A DNA stretch of 64,000 nucleotides from Haemonchus contortus (GCA_000469685.2 LS997565.1:25475272-25539271); one strand, 5' to 3'; counted from the stretch's first letter, positions 1 through 11,973 are shown. A program made the numbers and translations. The notes: generated by a model from the letters alone, not told the origin.

Positions 1-335
1 CCCTTATGAGATTAGTTGCATAACAAATCTTACATTACAAGATGGAACAGCCACGAATCTTCCTCATGGGCGCTGTTTAGACTTGATTCCCCAGTAGGTA
101 GTTTTATTAGAGTTTTACATTTTGTCCCGTACTGAATAAGAACAAGTCAACATTGTGACTCCTCGAAATTCGAGTGAATATCCACTCATTTTATATATAC
201 TTCAGAAACCCCCACAGCAGCGAGTTTCAAATCTGCTGTAGCACTCACATTCTGAAGAGCAAATCTCATACGTCCTTCAGCTAGTTCAATCATTATATCG
301 CCCAGTTTTCATCTTTGAATGTTGCAGTTCGCCTA

Positions 336-582
336 GGAGACGGGCAGTTCAATCGGTTCATTCTAATCGATTCGCCGCACGCGGCTGTCGCGGATCAGTC
401 GCCTTGTTACTGCAGTTCCGACATCATACCGCTCGATCGATATGCGGTTACCATTTTTGATATGACTCTACTGTTACCTCTTGTCCCTGTTCTCCTCAAT
501 CGCTGCCCTGCTTCTGCTTCATTTTGCTACGTTCCTTCGTGCGCGACCGAAGCGACCACTTCGATCCAACTGCATCACACCC
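336..582 (-). mobile_element. MULE-like MITE, copy 1
   Basis: A 247-bp non-coding inverted-repeat element, in the opposite orientation to three related copies near 4.5, 20.8 and 46.6 kb. Its ends are GGAGACGGGCAG on the left and CTGCATCACACCC on the right, which are imperfect inverted repeats of one another. The flanks GTTCGCCTA (327-335) and GTTCACCTT (583-591) match at 7 of 9 positions, consistent with an aged 9-bp target duplication. A core shared with the other copies (gattcgccgcacgcggctg) is visible at 368-386. It encodes no protein. The Mutator-like assignment rests on the 9-bp duplication and is inference. Confidence 0.75.
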
Positions 583-591
583 GTTCACCTT

Positions 592-2225
592 TAAATTGAT
601 TCCGTAATACTTTTTCTGAGGATCTGTCCTTAAGTCTCTTTCACTAAAGGTTATCTCTCCCTTCGGGATCCTTAGCCGGTTGACGACGAGCTTTCGTCGC
701 GCCGCTTCAGGTATTGAATGGGCGTCAAAGGACCAACGGCCGCCGGTACCTGTCCGGAGATGGGGAAGCATTCAGGACCTGGACTCCATGTTTCTGTTGT
801 GTTAAGTCATTATGCACCTCATTCCTCATGCATAAATGTGTGGAGAGTTCGCGGATGTGATTGGTATCCTGCACGAAAGCTTAACCGAAAGCTTCCCTAA
901 GTCTCTTATCCCTGTGCTGAGAGGCTTTCTGATCCTTTGTATAGCCAGAACCGCAGGCTTGGCATCAAGTTCAGTAAGGGACCCCTGATCTCATACAGTC
1001 ACTTCTGCGATTGAAAGAACTTACATCGCTGTCTGAGGTACCACGGATAGCGTCGTTGAATGTGGACTAACTGTCGGGTAAGGCTCCTTGGGATATTTCC
1101 ACAACTCTGACCCCTTCTTGTAGACCTCATATAGTCGAGTACCTACCACGTTATGGTCCCTTGTAGCAGCCAGGGTCTACAGAAAGCGTTTTTGACTGCA
1201 TCTGGGGATGCAAAAATTGATAAAAAGCAAGAATGTGTGAACATGACCCGTGGCCCGCGCCAAACGTTTTCTTCTGCTAGTTTTACTATATGGTGAGGTC
1301 AGGAGGGAAATGGTCCCATTGTATCAGAAAAAACGTTTAGTTAATAGCTCTAGCACGGTGGAAGATCCACAGATCACCCATGTAGCTTCTTGTGTTGATT
1401 GGTCCCAGAACGGCCATCCATCCTGAAGGATTGTATCGCATAATGAGAAAATCGCTTAAGATCGATTTTTCTTTAAGGCTCTTAAGGAGGCGTGAAGCTC
1501 AATGAATATATAAAATCTAAGAAAGAATCTAGCCTGTACACACAGAAAACAAAGCAACTATTTTGTTCATTTACTTTTCTAAAACTGTCTGAACCAGAGG
1601 TTATAGCTCCTTAACTCTACTGACAATAGCTAGAAAGATGGGCGCTGACTACGTATAGTCCCAAAAAAGAAATCCCGGTGACATTTTGAACGGCACAGGA
1701 TGGAGCATCACTCTGGCGAGATTTTCTTGGTTTGAAGTCAAAATGCAGTTTAGTTTCATTTTGTAGTGCAAAACACAGATTCATCAAAGTGTTCTGACAA
1801 TAACTTACCAAAAAATGGTAATTCACTTCAATAGTCAAGGTAGGCTGAAGAAATTGAGCAGCATTGAGATACGGTGGCAACATGCGTGTGCTGGCTCGAC
1901 TGTGGACTTATGAATATGCAGTAGCGTTTGGCTGCGCGGCCGGCGCCGGTGAATATGAAACAGTGCTTTGATGAAAGGGCTTGACAGAAAATCTTGGCTA
2001 TTTGTACATCATGACCGACTTGAGCTCTTTTCAATGTCGTGGCGTTACAGCACTGAAGGGCAACCCCGAATCGATGATTAGTTGGCAGTGCACAGTCATT
2101 GTAAAAGCAGCTCTTCAAAGTACTTTAACGAATCTTTCTATTTTCGAATGAAGCGATCATTTATGCATCGGCGGAGAACGTAGGAAGGATCTGCTAAACT
2201 GAGGGTACTCTATCAATGAAGATCT
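592..2225. other. Unassigned; no gene seen
   Basis: No supportable coding region. A short motif near 690-710 (gccggttgacgacgagc) resembles sequence just upstream of the decayed RTE copies near 2240 and 12835, so part of this stretch may be LINE 5' leader debris. Short ORFs in 1617-2118 on the minus strand show no recognisable family. Confidence 0.4.
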
Positions 2226-3500
2226 CTAGCTAGTTGCTGACGAGGCCACGTGGCGATCCCAGGCCTGTAAGGTGAATCGCTTACAAAAGACACTGCAACT
2301 TGCATAGAGACGCAAGTGAGTTCAGGGGATAGACCCCCTGTTGCTGTTGAGCTGGAGAGATGTTTCCCTTCTGAATCCTCGCAAGTGTGTCAATGCATAT
2401 GTGCGTGTAGAGTCTGCAAGAAGGCTAGTGTTCTGCACATCGGATCATTCGAAAGCTTGGAGATGAGTGACGGGGAACTTATCGTCGAGGGCTTAGTTGG
2501 AGACGATTAGGAGAGATTTCCAGTGACTAGGCTATTTGTCCACTCTGAGGTAGCCTAGTCTGATGATGCAAGCTAGGAAGATCATGTACAAGGTATCGCC
2601 CGCCGCACGCCATTTTCGAAACTGGAGAAGATTTGCTCTTGAAACATGCGACAGCAAAAGCGGTGTAGGCGTCTCCATCAATACGCACTTGACCATGAAC
2701 ATCGATTCGTTCGAAAAACCTTTGCAAACGCAAGCTTTTTGCACATCGAACATTTGCAAACGAGAAGTGTGGTTCAACCCACAACATCAAGCTACGAAGA
2801 CCAGGATTTGTCAGAGTTTCATATGGATCTGGAGAAGTTCTGTAAAAAAGACCATACTTTGTTCATGGTCATCGTCGGTGATTTTAACGCCAAGATTGGC
2901 TACAGGAGCTGAAGAGCTCCGCAAGGGGACACACGGAATGGAATGGAGTGAGCAGGATGAAAGACTGTATGGGTTTCGGCTCGTAGTCTCTGAAGCTCTT
3001 TCGTTTGCGAGGGGGTGTCAGCAGGTGGACAGTTCCATATCCCGACTTCAAAGTGGAATCGGATAATCGTTTTCTGCATGCTAGATTTTGGTTTTCAATC
3101 AGAGGGAAGAGAGCTGCGGAAGGCAGAAGCGGTAATTAGAACCTTGGGCAACCGGGTGTTCTCACTTAATATAATGGGATGCCCCGTGAACCCTACGACA
3201 AGTGCACGACTAGGATTTCCATTCTACCTACAAAGAAGACACTGTTAAAGGGAAGAGTTCGGCAAGGCGTAACCATGTCGCCCAAATTTTCGGTACTGCT
3301 CTCAACAACATGTGTCATTTGCGATTGCGAGACTCGGGAGTGAAGGTCGAAGACCGTCACTCACATCAACTCCGATCTGCAGAAGACATCGTCGTCACTA
3401 CGCCGAACATCGAGCGGGCAGAATGAATGCAGATCGAATTTGACAGCGCTTATGGAAAGATCTGCTCACGGCTGAGCCTAACAACGGATCGGTATCCGGA
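2226..3500 (+). pseudogene. Decayed RTE-type LINE (APE and RT remnants)
   Basis: Remnant of an RTE-clade non-LTR retrotransposon, whose family encodes an APE endonuclease followed by reverse transcriptase. The APE part is spread over frames: SGVGVSINTHLTMNID near 2660-2700 and VIVGDFNAKIG (the GDFNA catalytic motif) near 2868-2900. Sequence resembling RT domain 4 onward follows near 3250-3470, including VRQGVTMSPKF and a decayed FADD box (RSAEDIVVTTPNIE). The middle of the ORF between APE and RT is largely missing, and frameshifts and stops abound. A leader-like sequence (gttgctgacgaggcc, about 2234-2248) is shared with the copy at 12.8 kb. Assignment to RTE is from motif order; it cannot be active. 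Confidence 0.75.
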
Positions 3501-4321
3501 TGAAGTGAAGAATTCATAAGGATTAGTGCTCGTTCTCATGTAACAAACCATGTTTACTCAAAAGTGCCAGAGCACAGTTGATTTAGCAGTTCATGCGCTT
3601 CGTTTGGTTCTGGGGTAATCGGTCGGATTAGGAAATGACGTTGACGTCTTCTCGCAAGTTTTTCTGTTCACCTCAGATTGAATGAGACATCTTTAATAAC
3701 AGACATTTTCACGTTGAGCCGAAGTTAAGAAAGCAGCGATGATTTGCGGGGATCTTGCGGGGAACTGAAGATAGAAAGCTCGTTCGAGGACATTATCATA
3801 ATTAAGGGATATAGAAAGGCGGCAGTTCACATGAACGATCGAGTAAATCCTCCCACCGATAGTTTTCCCAGACATTTTTTAGTGGCTGTCGCCCGATATC
3901 ACAACCATACGCCATTACCTTGTGAAACTCTAGCTAGTGTACATACAAAAAAGATGGTTTTGCGTCGTCTTGAGAATTTCTTACTAGCTTCCATAATCCG
4001 ACACCCATTTACGAGATTGCACGGAAATCCTCTCAGAACCATCTCCCGGGCCCATGGATCTAGCTGTTTTCAATCCCTCCCACGTTTAAAGCCACTATAC
4101 AGCCGTTTTATTCGCTCTTAGTGTCTCCAGCCATGAGTATTACCTTCCTCACATAAAAATGTCGTTTAGAGCAGCGTTTTCTCTTTCCATGCCAATGTGA
4201 TCTTTCTGCGCCATGGGTTTATGTCGCAGGTAATTCTTACGCGGTATCCCAAAATCTAAGCAAAACCATCTGAATGTTCCATGGGTCCTAGTCGCTTCTC
4301 AGGTGATCGTTATTGCAGCAA
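3501..4321. other. Unassigned; upstream of the receptor gene
   Basis: No gene recognised. The 125-codon ORF at 3744-4121 has no family signature or splice context. The stretch lies directly upstream of the 7TM receptor start and may include its promoter, but no specific motif could be identified. Confidence 0.3.
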
Positions 4322-7300
4322 ATGCTTGAAGACGTACTCTACGAAATTTTGCCAGTGGTTGGCTTTGCCTTGTCTGCCTCTAGTATTCTCATCCTGGTCG
4401 TCATGAGAAAAGCTACCGGCGCTTTTCAGTTTACCATTTGGTTCGGCTCTATTGGTTGGTTTTTTTTGACTTTTACGAACGTTATATATGCCTAGGTATG
4501 GGGAAATGAGGGTGTGGTACAGTAAGAACGAAGTTGTCGCGTCGCGGCGAGAGGGTTAGCCGCACGCGAAGGAATGTAGCAGAATGCAGCGGCGGGTAAG
4601 AAATACAGTATTAAAAGAACTCTCAAAGAATCGTGCCGAAAGTAATAATCGCATAGCGATTGAGATTTATGAAGAACGGTAGAACTGTTCTAACGAGGCA
4701 AATGGTCCGCGGCAGCCGCGTGCGGCGAATCGATTACACAGAACCGTTCCTACTGCCCATCTGCAGGGGAAATGTTAGCTGTGCCACTATATCTTACTTC
4801 GTTCTCTTATCTCCTATCTATTAAAGCAACTAGTTCACATTTCAGACCTCATCGCTGGTCTGGCAACCATTTACGCAGGTTTTTACGGAATTGTTACAAC
4901 CGTTTATGGAAAAACTGGAGAGGTGGGGATTTCAAGTTGAAAAAACTAGCAGCGCTCGCAATGAACCTAAGAAAGAGGGCTAACGTTGCTCGATGTAGTT
5001 CTCAGTCGTTGTGAAGTAGTGAAGAGATGGGTCTTTGAAGGTAACGACGCCTATCAAATGCTTCTACGAAGCTCTCCATGTACCTGTGTGGCTATTTCTG
5101 GACATTTTCCATATGGCAGTCCTCACACTATTCTGTTTGGATCGTCTTACCTTTATGGTCATTCCTGTCATTTACGCAAAGGTAAGACCACAACGAGGAC
5201 GTAATCGTGACATGATTTTGATTTGACGATGACCTTCCTAGTAAAAGTTAGTTATCGCAATTATTATACATAATTCAAAAAACTGTTCACTGCTAATCTC
5301 TGATTATTCAGCGATTTATTTCATCTATTTGAAGCTTTCATTTTATAGATTTCCCGCATTTACCTGAACTGGCCATTTATCTCACTCCTCGGCCTAGCCA
5401 GCTCGATAATTATCATACCGGGGTTTTCATTTGCTATTGAGGTAATGGTCGAAGGTAGATGAGATGAGGCATAAATGGTAAGAAGCTTATTCACGATCTG
5501 TTTTCAGTCTCATAAAAACGCCTCCGTCGTAATCTCTAATCTCTGTCGTATGGATGCTGTCACCGGGCACAAGTACTATAACAATCATTTAATGGCCATG
5601 CAGTGGATGCCGATAAGCGGTATGTGCCAGGTTCCGCCTATCTTTAGCTTTTTGATAGCCGTAAAGCATGAGCCATTGAGGCAGCTCCGCGATTTGGCTT
5701 ATAGCGCAAGGAAGCCGCCTGTTTCACGGGCGGTAAAGCAAGACGACTTCTGGTAGGCTGGAGATGAGTTTTTGAATAGAACTGAATGATGGTGGAGAAG
5801 GGTAGGTTGATTCAAAGCCAACGCTGCGCGAGGTTTCAATGCTTCGCAGGAGTAGCTGCCTGTACATCAATCGAGTCCAGGAACTGTAGCCGCGGTTGAG
5901 CATTTCCAGCGCGATGAAAACAGGACCGTGTGCCGATTGGGCGCTCCATATTTTCCAACTGCGCTTTCACGTACATAGCTGCAACCTGTACTGCTATCCC
6001 ATCTCAGGGGTGTACGTAGTGTGCTAAGTAGCAGGTGGCGCGGGAATCCAATACCAGATCACCTAGGCCAACCAAGTATTTGATCTCTTCATCTCTTTGG
6101 GGTGGGTCAACTGATACCAGACTTGTCTAGGGACAAAAGAAATAATTTGACTGCACATTGGCTGATCACCGTATCTCACTGTATAGATCGAATACGCATT
6201 CAAAACCCTTAACGAACCCCAATTGGAGTCGAATGCCTGGGCGCATCCCAGGAAAAGGATCAAGCGGTGTCAAAGACTTTTCCCTTAGACGATGGGAGAG
6301 TATCTTAGACAGAAAGGGCTTGTATGAACTCCATAACTCAGTTAATCTACTATCGTACACCCGTGCAAATCATCTGCAAAAAAAGGTTGGCTGGTTTCGG
6401 TTTGTTTTTTTAGTTTTTTGTCAATGGACGCTCACATTTTCCTATGGTATCGCACTTTGTCTCCAAACGAAGGATGAAAGTCAGGATGGACCGCCACGGT
6501 TGCCTGGAAACTAATAGCTGGCCTTTGGGCAATTTCCACTAGTCGCGAAAAGGTCCTTAAATCCCGACCGATAAAGAATCGAAGGCGCTGATAATGCTTT
6601 CGACTAGTGCATCCTGGCACACCGCTGCAAGAAAGTGATGACTCTTAATACCTCTATCTCATTCAGGAGTGGCCTGTATCATACTAGCCTTGCTCATATA
6701 TGGTATTCGAGGACTGAAGCAAAAGTGGCAATACAACTGGTCTGAAGAGTCAGGGCACACTAGACAGGTTCATAATTTCTAGAGAAAACTAAAAATGGGC
6801 ATAAACTTGAGTCTTAAGCTCTTCATCTCTCCGTTCCTACGGTGTTTTCTAATGGGCATTGCCGTGCACTTGCCGTTGTTATTCGTTCATAATTCTCCCG
6901 AACGTACGCAGTTGCAGGAATTTAGAGACGTGCTGATCAGGTTTGTGCTTTGGAAAGTTGGAAATTTTCCAAATACATTTCAGTTTTTTCCCTTTGCTAA
7001 TTAGAGACTGGTCAGTAGGTTGAGAAATAGGTGAGTTCCGTCTTTATACACAGCGGACCAAAAAGTCTTGTGAAGTGGGGACGGCATTCTAGTGTGATGT
7101 TTACAAGCGCTTAGATTGTAAGTATCATAAAAACAACAATGGTGACCCCTATAGACCAAATCTTTCATGCTTTTTTGACCTTTTTTTTACCTATGGCCGA
7201 ATTATTGAATTTGTGAAGTGATAAGAATCTTTGGAAGCCGCAAAACTTTGCGAGGGCACAAAAATGAATAGTGGAATTGGTCACACTCTCGTCTGATATG

Positions 7301-8899
7301 AGCTGAACAAATGGCGTTCAATTTTAGGTTACCTTTCTACTCTATTGTGTCTGTTCTACAGCCATTATGGTACGTATTGGCGATGCCAGAGTTCTGCACC
7401 AACGCCAGCTTACTATTCAATCAGTATGGCCACGACACTGAAAGGAAATGGCAGAGCGCAGGTGATGATCAATCATCCCCTCCTTCATTCTTCTGCAGCA
7501 CAGCATCCCTTTTATTTGTGCATTTGAACACAACCACTGCTACTACTCCACATCAGCGGTTACAAAGGTTACTCCGAACTTGACCTCGAAAATTAACATC
7601 AAATGGAATCTCTCCAATGTATTAATGTAATCCATAAATGTGTCGCTTGTAGACAACTCGTTGAAGAGCACGTTACGTGACACTACAATCCTACCTAAAT
7701 GCGCTACCATTATCAGCTGATATTTTCGAAAATGTCGTAGTGGCCTCTGATTAAAGGCACACTTAACGATAATTTTGGGTAACCTAGATCATGACGAAAA
7801 ATGGAAGATAAGATGGAAAATAGTGCGAAGGAACTGCGTGGATAGGTGCTTCCGAAGTGAAAAAGGCTCCAAAAAATCGTTTAAAAGGGGCTGGACGAAA
7901 AAGAGATCAGAAGAATGAAGAAAGTGGGGCGTTTGGACGAGCTACGCACAGTGCGTCATTGCGTACATATGGGTCCTGGTACAATAACTGACTACAGTAA
8001 GCAAAAATCCATTCACGTAAAAGCATAAGTAAACAAAAAACCCTAGTTACAGTAGAAATAGCTCATCTCCTTCAGCTTCTTGGGGTAGGAAATTAAAAAA
8101 AGGATCACGGCAGCATAAAGAATGACAGAGGAGAAAAGAATGGGAGAAAAACATTGCCTCATCACTCGGCGATCAGCTGATGCGCGCGGGTCCTTGAACG
8201 AATAATAGCAATCTGTATTGCCTGGACACTCGTCTGACGTGACATCGATCGAGGGGCGGGAAAGCCGCGCGAGCCGGGAACAGAGCTTTCACTGTGCCCT
8301 AACCGTCGAGGTTTTGGGAGCGAGAGGGTTCCTTCTACCACCCATGCAGGCCACTGAATATTCTTTAGGGAAGAAGCCAGTACCCATTTCTATCGGGACC
8401 CGTGCCTTTGAATTCATTAGACAGAAAAATTGTTTGGGAAAGTGCGTATGCCGCGGAGCTCGCACTTTCATCAGAAAACTTAACATGCAGAGTGACCAAT
8501 GCTTATGACATGATTTCGATGTCGGCTTGCGAAAAAACTTGCGCAGTTTATTGAAGACAGGAGTAAGGCCCGAATCAGGCATTCTGCAACTTCTACCCCA
8601 TTGTTACACTATATAATTGGGTTCTATAAGACTCATGTTAGTCTTTTGTGATCTCGGGACAGTCCTCTCACAAATCTACATGCAATCATCTGATCGCTCT
8701 TGATCTTGACTTCATGATGCACTATTTCTCATCTTTCTTACAAATTTCAGATGACCCTCCTCAAGGAGATCACGTGGACAGGTTTGGAGATCAGAATCCG
8801 TTCGGCTCATGGTACTCATCGGCTGGAAACGTGACCGGGGAAGCTGGCCTACCAGTGGGTAACGAAAGAAGTGTCAGCTTCTACTATGACAGACAATGA
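4322..8899 (+). CDS. Seven-transmembrane chemoreceptor-like GPCR, nine exons
   Basis: Proposed exons: 4322-4454, 4846-4922, 5041-5181, 5349-5441, 5508-5619, 6667-6767, 6819-6944, 7362-7461, 8751-8899. Every junction keeps frame, giving 343 residues and a TGA stop. Seven hydrophobic segments follow in order: TM1 ILPVVGFALSASSILILVV; TM2 DLIAGLATIYAGFYGIV, whose first Asp codon is built across intron 1; TM3 ending LFCLDRLTFMVIP (a DRY-like LDR); TM4 FISLLGLASSIIIIPGF; a loop with Cys; TM5 VACIILALLIYGI; TM6 RCFLMGIAVHLPLLFVH; TM7 PLWYVLAMPEFCTNASLLF; then a polar tail. Nematode serpentine receptors of this kind are typically chemosensory and sit in the neuronal membrane. The subfamily (srx, srsx or other) is unresolved. 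Acceptors before exons 3 and 7 and the exon 7 donor (gtgctt) are weak and may be misplaced. Intron 1 holds a MITE. Confidence 0.75.
4510..4766 (+). mobile_element. MULE-like MITE, copy 2, in receptor intron 1
   Basis: A 257-bp copy of the same element as at 46555, starting GGGTGTGGTACAG. It is bounded by GGGAAATGA (4501-4509) and GGGAAATGT (4767-4775), matching at 8 of 9 bases: a 9-bp target duplication. It lies wholly inside intron 1 of the 7TM receptor (4455-4845), so it does not disrupt the predicted protein. Non-coding. Confidence 0.85.
5760..6660. other. Receptor intron 5, no feature recognised
   Basis: Intron 5 of the 7TM gene (5620-6666) is the second largest, after intron 8. It contains no recognisable exon or transposon core. 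The 118-codon ORF at 6158-6514 has no family signature and is not needed for the receptor frame. Confidence 0.4.
8050..8262 (+). repeat. Dispersed repeat, copy A
   Basis: About 200 bp that reappears in inverted orientation at 43130-43335. Shared blocks are ggcgatcagctgat, gcaatctgtat and a purine-rich segment (ggagaaaaagaat-like). No ORF and no clear terminal repeats were seen, so the element class is unknown; a SINE or a MITE are both possible. It lies in receptor intron 8. Confidence 0.55.
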
Positions 8900-9813
8900 T
8901 GGAGGTCGAAGTTGGAGATCTTTTGTTTGCTATATAATCCTCATGTGTGTAGAGAAGCAGCTTTTCCTTATCTTCATTTTTCCTCAGCCTGTGTGTTTGC
9001 ACTAGTATTTAAAATGCTTGAATTTACGAATGTCTTACATCAGTCCTTTATGTTGCTTATCTTGGTAAACTTCTTGCTTCTCCTGTCAATAAATTTTTAA
9101 CTAGAACAGAATGAAATAATTTCAAAGCAAATCGTAAAGGGATGTTGTTCTTCGCTTTGATGGTTGTAAAAAGTCAGCGATTAAGGCAACATTGAGATGA
9201 ACCCGAGGTTGCCACTTCCCATAGTTCCCGCCATTCCCGCTTCATTTGACCATCTCACACTGATCTCCATAGTGAAGAAGACCCCGTTTACCCATTACTC
9301 TAACAATAAAAGGCCTCCTTGAGCTACTTCAGATTTTTATCATTCTGCAGGAACAGATTAGGAAGATTAGGACAGATAGGGACCACACTCTATCTAACGA
9401 TGCTACGCTGTCCATTTTCGTCACTTCTTCCCCAAGTTATGATCACTAGAAGTCATCACTATCCCTTTGTCCGAAGACTTATGACTCAACCTAATACATA
9501 TCAACATCTACACCACCTGTCGTCCTGTTTGCTAAAGTGTGCATCAGAATATTACCATTCATTCCGATGGCGAGCCATAGTAGCTCAAACTTCAATGGGT
9601 CCTGTGACAGTGTGAATGGGATAGGCAATGGTGAATACTTCCAGAGCCTAGCTTGCTCGCATTGCTGTCATTCATTCAGTATACAGTCAATGCCATAGAG
9701 AGTGACTCCTGTGAAGAGTTCATATAATACAGGTAGCAGGAAATGTGGCTGATAGTTGCAATCGCCGCAGAGTCTCCATTATTATACAAGGAGCTACAAA
9801 ATTATGGGGGCTC
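8900..9813. other. Unassigned; 3' flank of receptor and RTE insertion target
   Basis: AATAAA-like sequence occurs at about 9089-9094 (caataaattttt), a plausible polyadenylation signal for the receptor gene, about 190 bp after its stop. The rest up to the RTE insertion shows no gene. Confidence 0.35.
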
Positions 9814-9831
9814 ACTGTATATGAGGCGTAT
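9814..9831. repeat. RTE target-site duplication, left copy
   Basis: ACTGTATATGAGGCGTAT, identical to 11974-11991 and bracketing the RTE insertion. The exact match points to a recent event. Confidence 0.9.
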
Positions 9832-11973
9832 ACCGCTGATTTGTACGCTAAATATCGCCCCGCCGAAACCGAAAGTTGCCGAAAGGTGTGGGCCAGCGAG
9901 AATCAAGTGGTGGCGACTGAAGGAAAAAGAAAAGGAATCGGCCGTCGTCTCCCGCATTCTATTACCGGCGGTAACGACTGTCGATGAAACTTGGAAGAGT
10001 GCTGTCGAAGCGATAACCCTGGTTGCACGGTCGGAGCTCGGCATGACCAAGCCTGGACGACGAAAGATTGACAAGCAAACATGGCTGTGGACGGATCATG
10101 TCAGGGATAAAGTACGTGAGAAGAAAAAGCAATACCACGCATTCCTCTCGGAAAAGACAGCCGATAATTGGCAGCGCTATCAGATCGCGAAGAAAGAGGC
10201 GAAGAAGGTCGTTGCTTCTGTGAAGGCAGCTCATTATGCCGAATTGAACGAGAAGCTCGAGTCTCGCGACGGTGAGCGGTATGTTTACCGTCTCGCAAAG
10301 ACCCGCCATCGCCAGACCGAGGATATAGAAAGGTTCTTCGGCATAAATGACGAGAATGGTCACCTCCTGACGGACCGCAAGCAAACACTGAAACGATGGC
10401 GAGAGTACTTCGAAAACATCTCGACAGTCGAATTTGCTCATCCCGCCATCCCTTGCGCTCCGCCAGTATACGGTCCTGTCCAGAAGATAACTGTGAGGGA
10501 GACAATTACGGCTATGAAGAGGATGAAATCAGGCAAAGCAACTGGTCCTGACGACTTAGCAGCGGACCTGTGGAAATCAAAATGCTGGAATCCGGCAGGG
10601 TGGTTGACGGACTTCTTCAATCAGGTCGTCGCAGAGAAGAAGGTGCCTGAGAGCTGGCAACAGAGCACGACGATTCCTATCTGGAAAAAGAAGGGCAGTC
10701 CTGGAGACTGCGCTTGCTATCGCCCAATTCGCCTGCTCTCGCACAGCATGAAAATCTTTGAGCGAATTGTGGACAGTCGTATCCGCGACATCGTCGAGCT
10801 GACCACCAATCAGTGTGGTTTTGTCTCTGGTTGCAGCACCATTGATGCCATACACGCCACTCGCCTTCTACTAGAAAAGCATCGCGAAAAACGAAGACCG
10901 GTACATCTTGCCTTTCTAGACTTGGAGAAGGCTTTCGACCGCGTTCCGCGTGACGTTATATGGTATGCCTTACGACAGCATGGCGTTCCCGAAGAGCTTA
11001 TTGAGTGGGTACGCATCCTTTACACTAGCCCAAAAAGCCGAGTGCAAACGGCAGCGGGCACATCGACGGATTTCCCCATCTCCGTCGGAGTACACCAGGG
11101 CTCTGCGTTATCCCCACTACTTTTTGTTGTCGTCATGGATGCCATTACAAAAGACCTCCAGAAGCCGGCTCCATGGACGCTTCTTTATGCCGATGATGTG
11201 ATGCTCGCCAGCGAAGACAAAAGCGAGCTCGAGTCACAGGTGCAGACCTGGTCCGACCGTCTGGCTAGGTTCGGGCTCAGGCTAAACGTCAAAAAGACTG
11301 AGTACTTGACCACTGATTCGAGCGAGCCAGGCTCTATCAAGATCAATGGCACTGAGCTCACACGGACAACAACCTTCAAGTACCTTGGATCGGCACTTGC
11401 GTCTGACGGCAGCCTGGGGTTTGAAACGAATTCTCGCGTGAATGCAGCGTGGTTGAAGTGGCGCTCAATGACTGGCGTACTCTGCGATAAGAACATCCCT
11501 GAGCGACTCAAATCAAAAATCTACAGAACCGTCATCCGCCCCGTCGCGATTTACGGCGCCGAGTGCTGGCCTACGACCAAAGAAGTAGAAGCTCGTCTCA
11601 GTGTGATGGAGACCAAGATGCTGCGCTGGACAGCCGGAGTAACACGACTAGATCGCATAAGTAATGACGCCATCAGGGAGCGATTCGGTGTAGCGCCCAT
11701 TGTCGATAAAATGCGCGAAGCCCGACTCCGTTGGTATGGCCACGTTCTCCGCGCGGACGAAGGCAGTGTTCGTAAGATCGGTCTCAACCTAGACGTGTCC
11801 GGAAGACGGCCTAGAGGGCGCCCAAAGCAGCGATGGCTCGATACGTTGCACGAAGACCTCAAAGCGGTTAACATCCACCCCGATCAAGCATTTAATCGGG
11901 AGAAGTGGCGTCAACATATCAGAAAAGCGGACCCCGCCTACATGCGGGACAGGCGCTGAAGAATAAGAAGAAG
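9832..11973 (+). mobile_element. 5'-truncated RTE-clade LINE with intact RT ORF
   Basis: A non-LTR retrotransposon insertion bounded by a perfect 18-bp target duplication. The 5' end falls just past the APE endonuclease domain: the first element-encoded residues, PLICTLNIAPP, look like the end of the APE-RT linker. The reverse transcriptase is complete and open to the TGA at 11957-11959. The 3' tail is short and AAGAAT/AAG-rich (11957-11973), as is usual for RTE elements, which have very short 3' UTRs. Lacking the endonuclease and promoter region, this copy should be unable to mobilise itself. Confidence 0.9.
9833..11959 (+). CDS. RTE reverse transcriptase (truncated ORF)
   Basis: Target-primed reverse transcription enzyme of an RTE LINE. 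Motifs in order: KMRSGKATGPDD-type fingers block (KSGKATGPDD near 10530), CYRPIRLLSHSMKIFERI (near 10718), catalytic block FLDLEKAFDRVP (near 10914), GVHQGSALSPLLF (near 11088), active site LLYADDVML (near 11184), FKYLGS (near 11379), then a C-terminal segment with RWYGHVLR and a basic GRRPRGRPKQRW. About 708 codons derive from the element. The upstream in-frame ATG at 9743 lies in flanking DNA on the other side of the target duplication, so translation from there would be a chimera. No stop or frameshift interrupts it, unlike the other RTE copies in the window. Confidence 0.9.
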   Translation, partial: PLICTLNIAPPKPKVAERCGPARIKWWRLKEKEKESAVVSRILLPAVTTVDETWKSAVEAITLVARSELGMTKPGRRKIDKQTWLWTDHVRDKVREKKKQYHAFLSEKTADNWQRYQIAKKEAKKVVASVKAAHYAELNEKLESRDGERYVYRLAKTRHRQTEDIERFFGINDENGHLLTDRKQTLKRWREYFENISTVEFAHPAIPCAPPVYGPVQKITVRETITAMKRMKSGKATGPDDLAADLWKSKCWNPAGWLTDFFNQVVAEKKVPESWQQSTTIPIWKKKGSPGDCACYRPIRLLSHSMKIFERIVDSRIRDIVELTTNQCGFVSGCSTIDAIHATRLLLEKHREKRRPVHLAFLDLEKAFDRVPRDVIWYALRQHGVPEELIEWVRILYTSPKSRVQTAAGTSTDFPISVGVHQGSALSPLLFVVVMDAITKDLQKPAPWTLLYADDVMLASEDKSELESQVQTWSDRLARFGLRLNVKKTEYLTTDSSEPGSIKINGTELTRTTTFKYLGSALASDGSLGFETNSRVNAAWLKWRSMTGVLCDKNIPERLKSKIYRTVIRPVAIYGAECWPTTKEVEARLSVMETKMLRWTAGVTRLDRISNDAIRERFGVAPIVDKMREARLRWYGHVLRADEGSVRKIGLNLDVSGRRPRGRPKQRWLDTLHEDLKAVNIHPDQAFNREKWRQHIRKADPAYMRDRR

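Noticed and set aside
7040..7110. Possible Tc1-like terminal repeat (cagcggaccaaaaagtc)
   Set aside because: No matching inverted end or transposase could be found within receptor intron 7 or nearby.
9743..9831. ATG at 9743 as start of the RTE protein
   Set aside because: It lies outside the insertion, upstream of the left target duplication; the reading is a chance in-frame extension.
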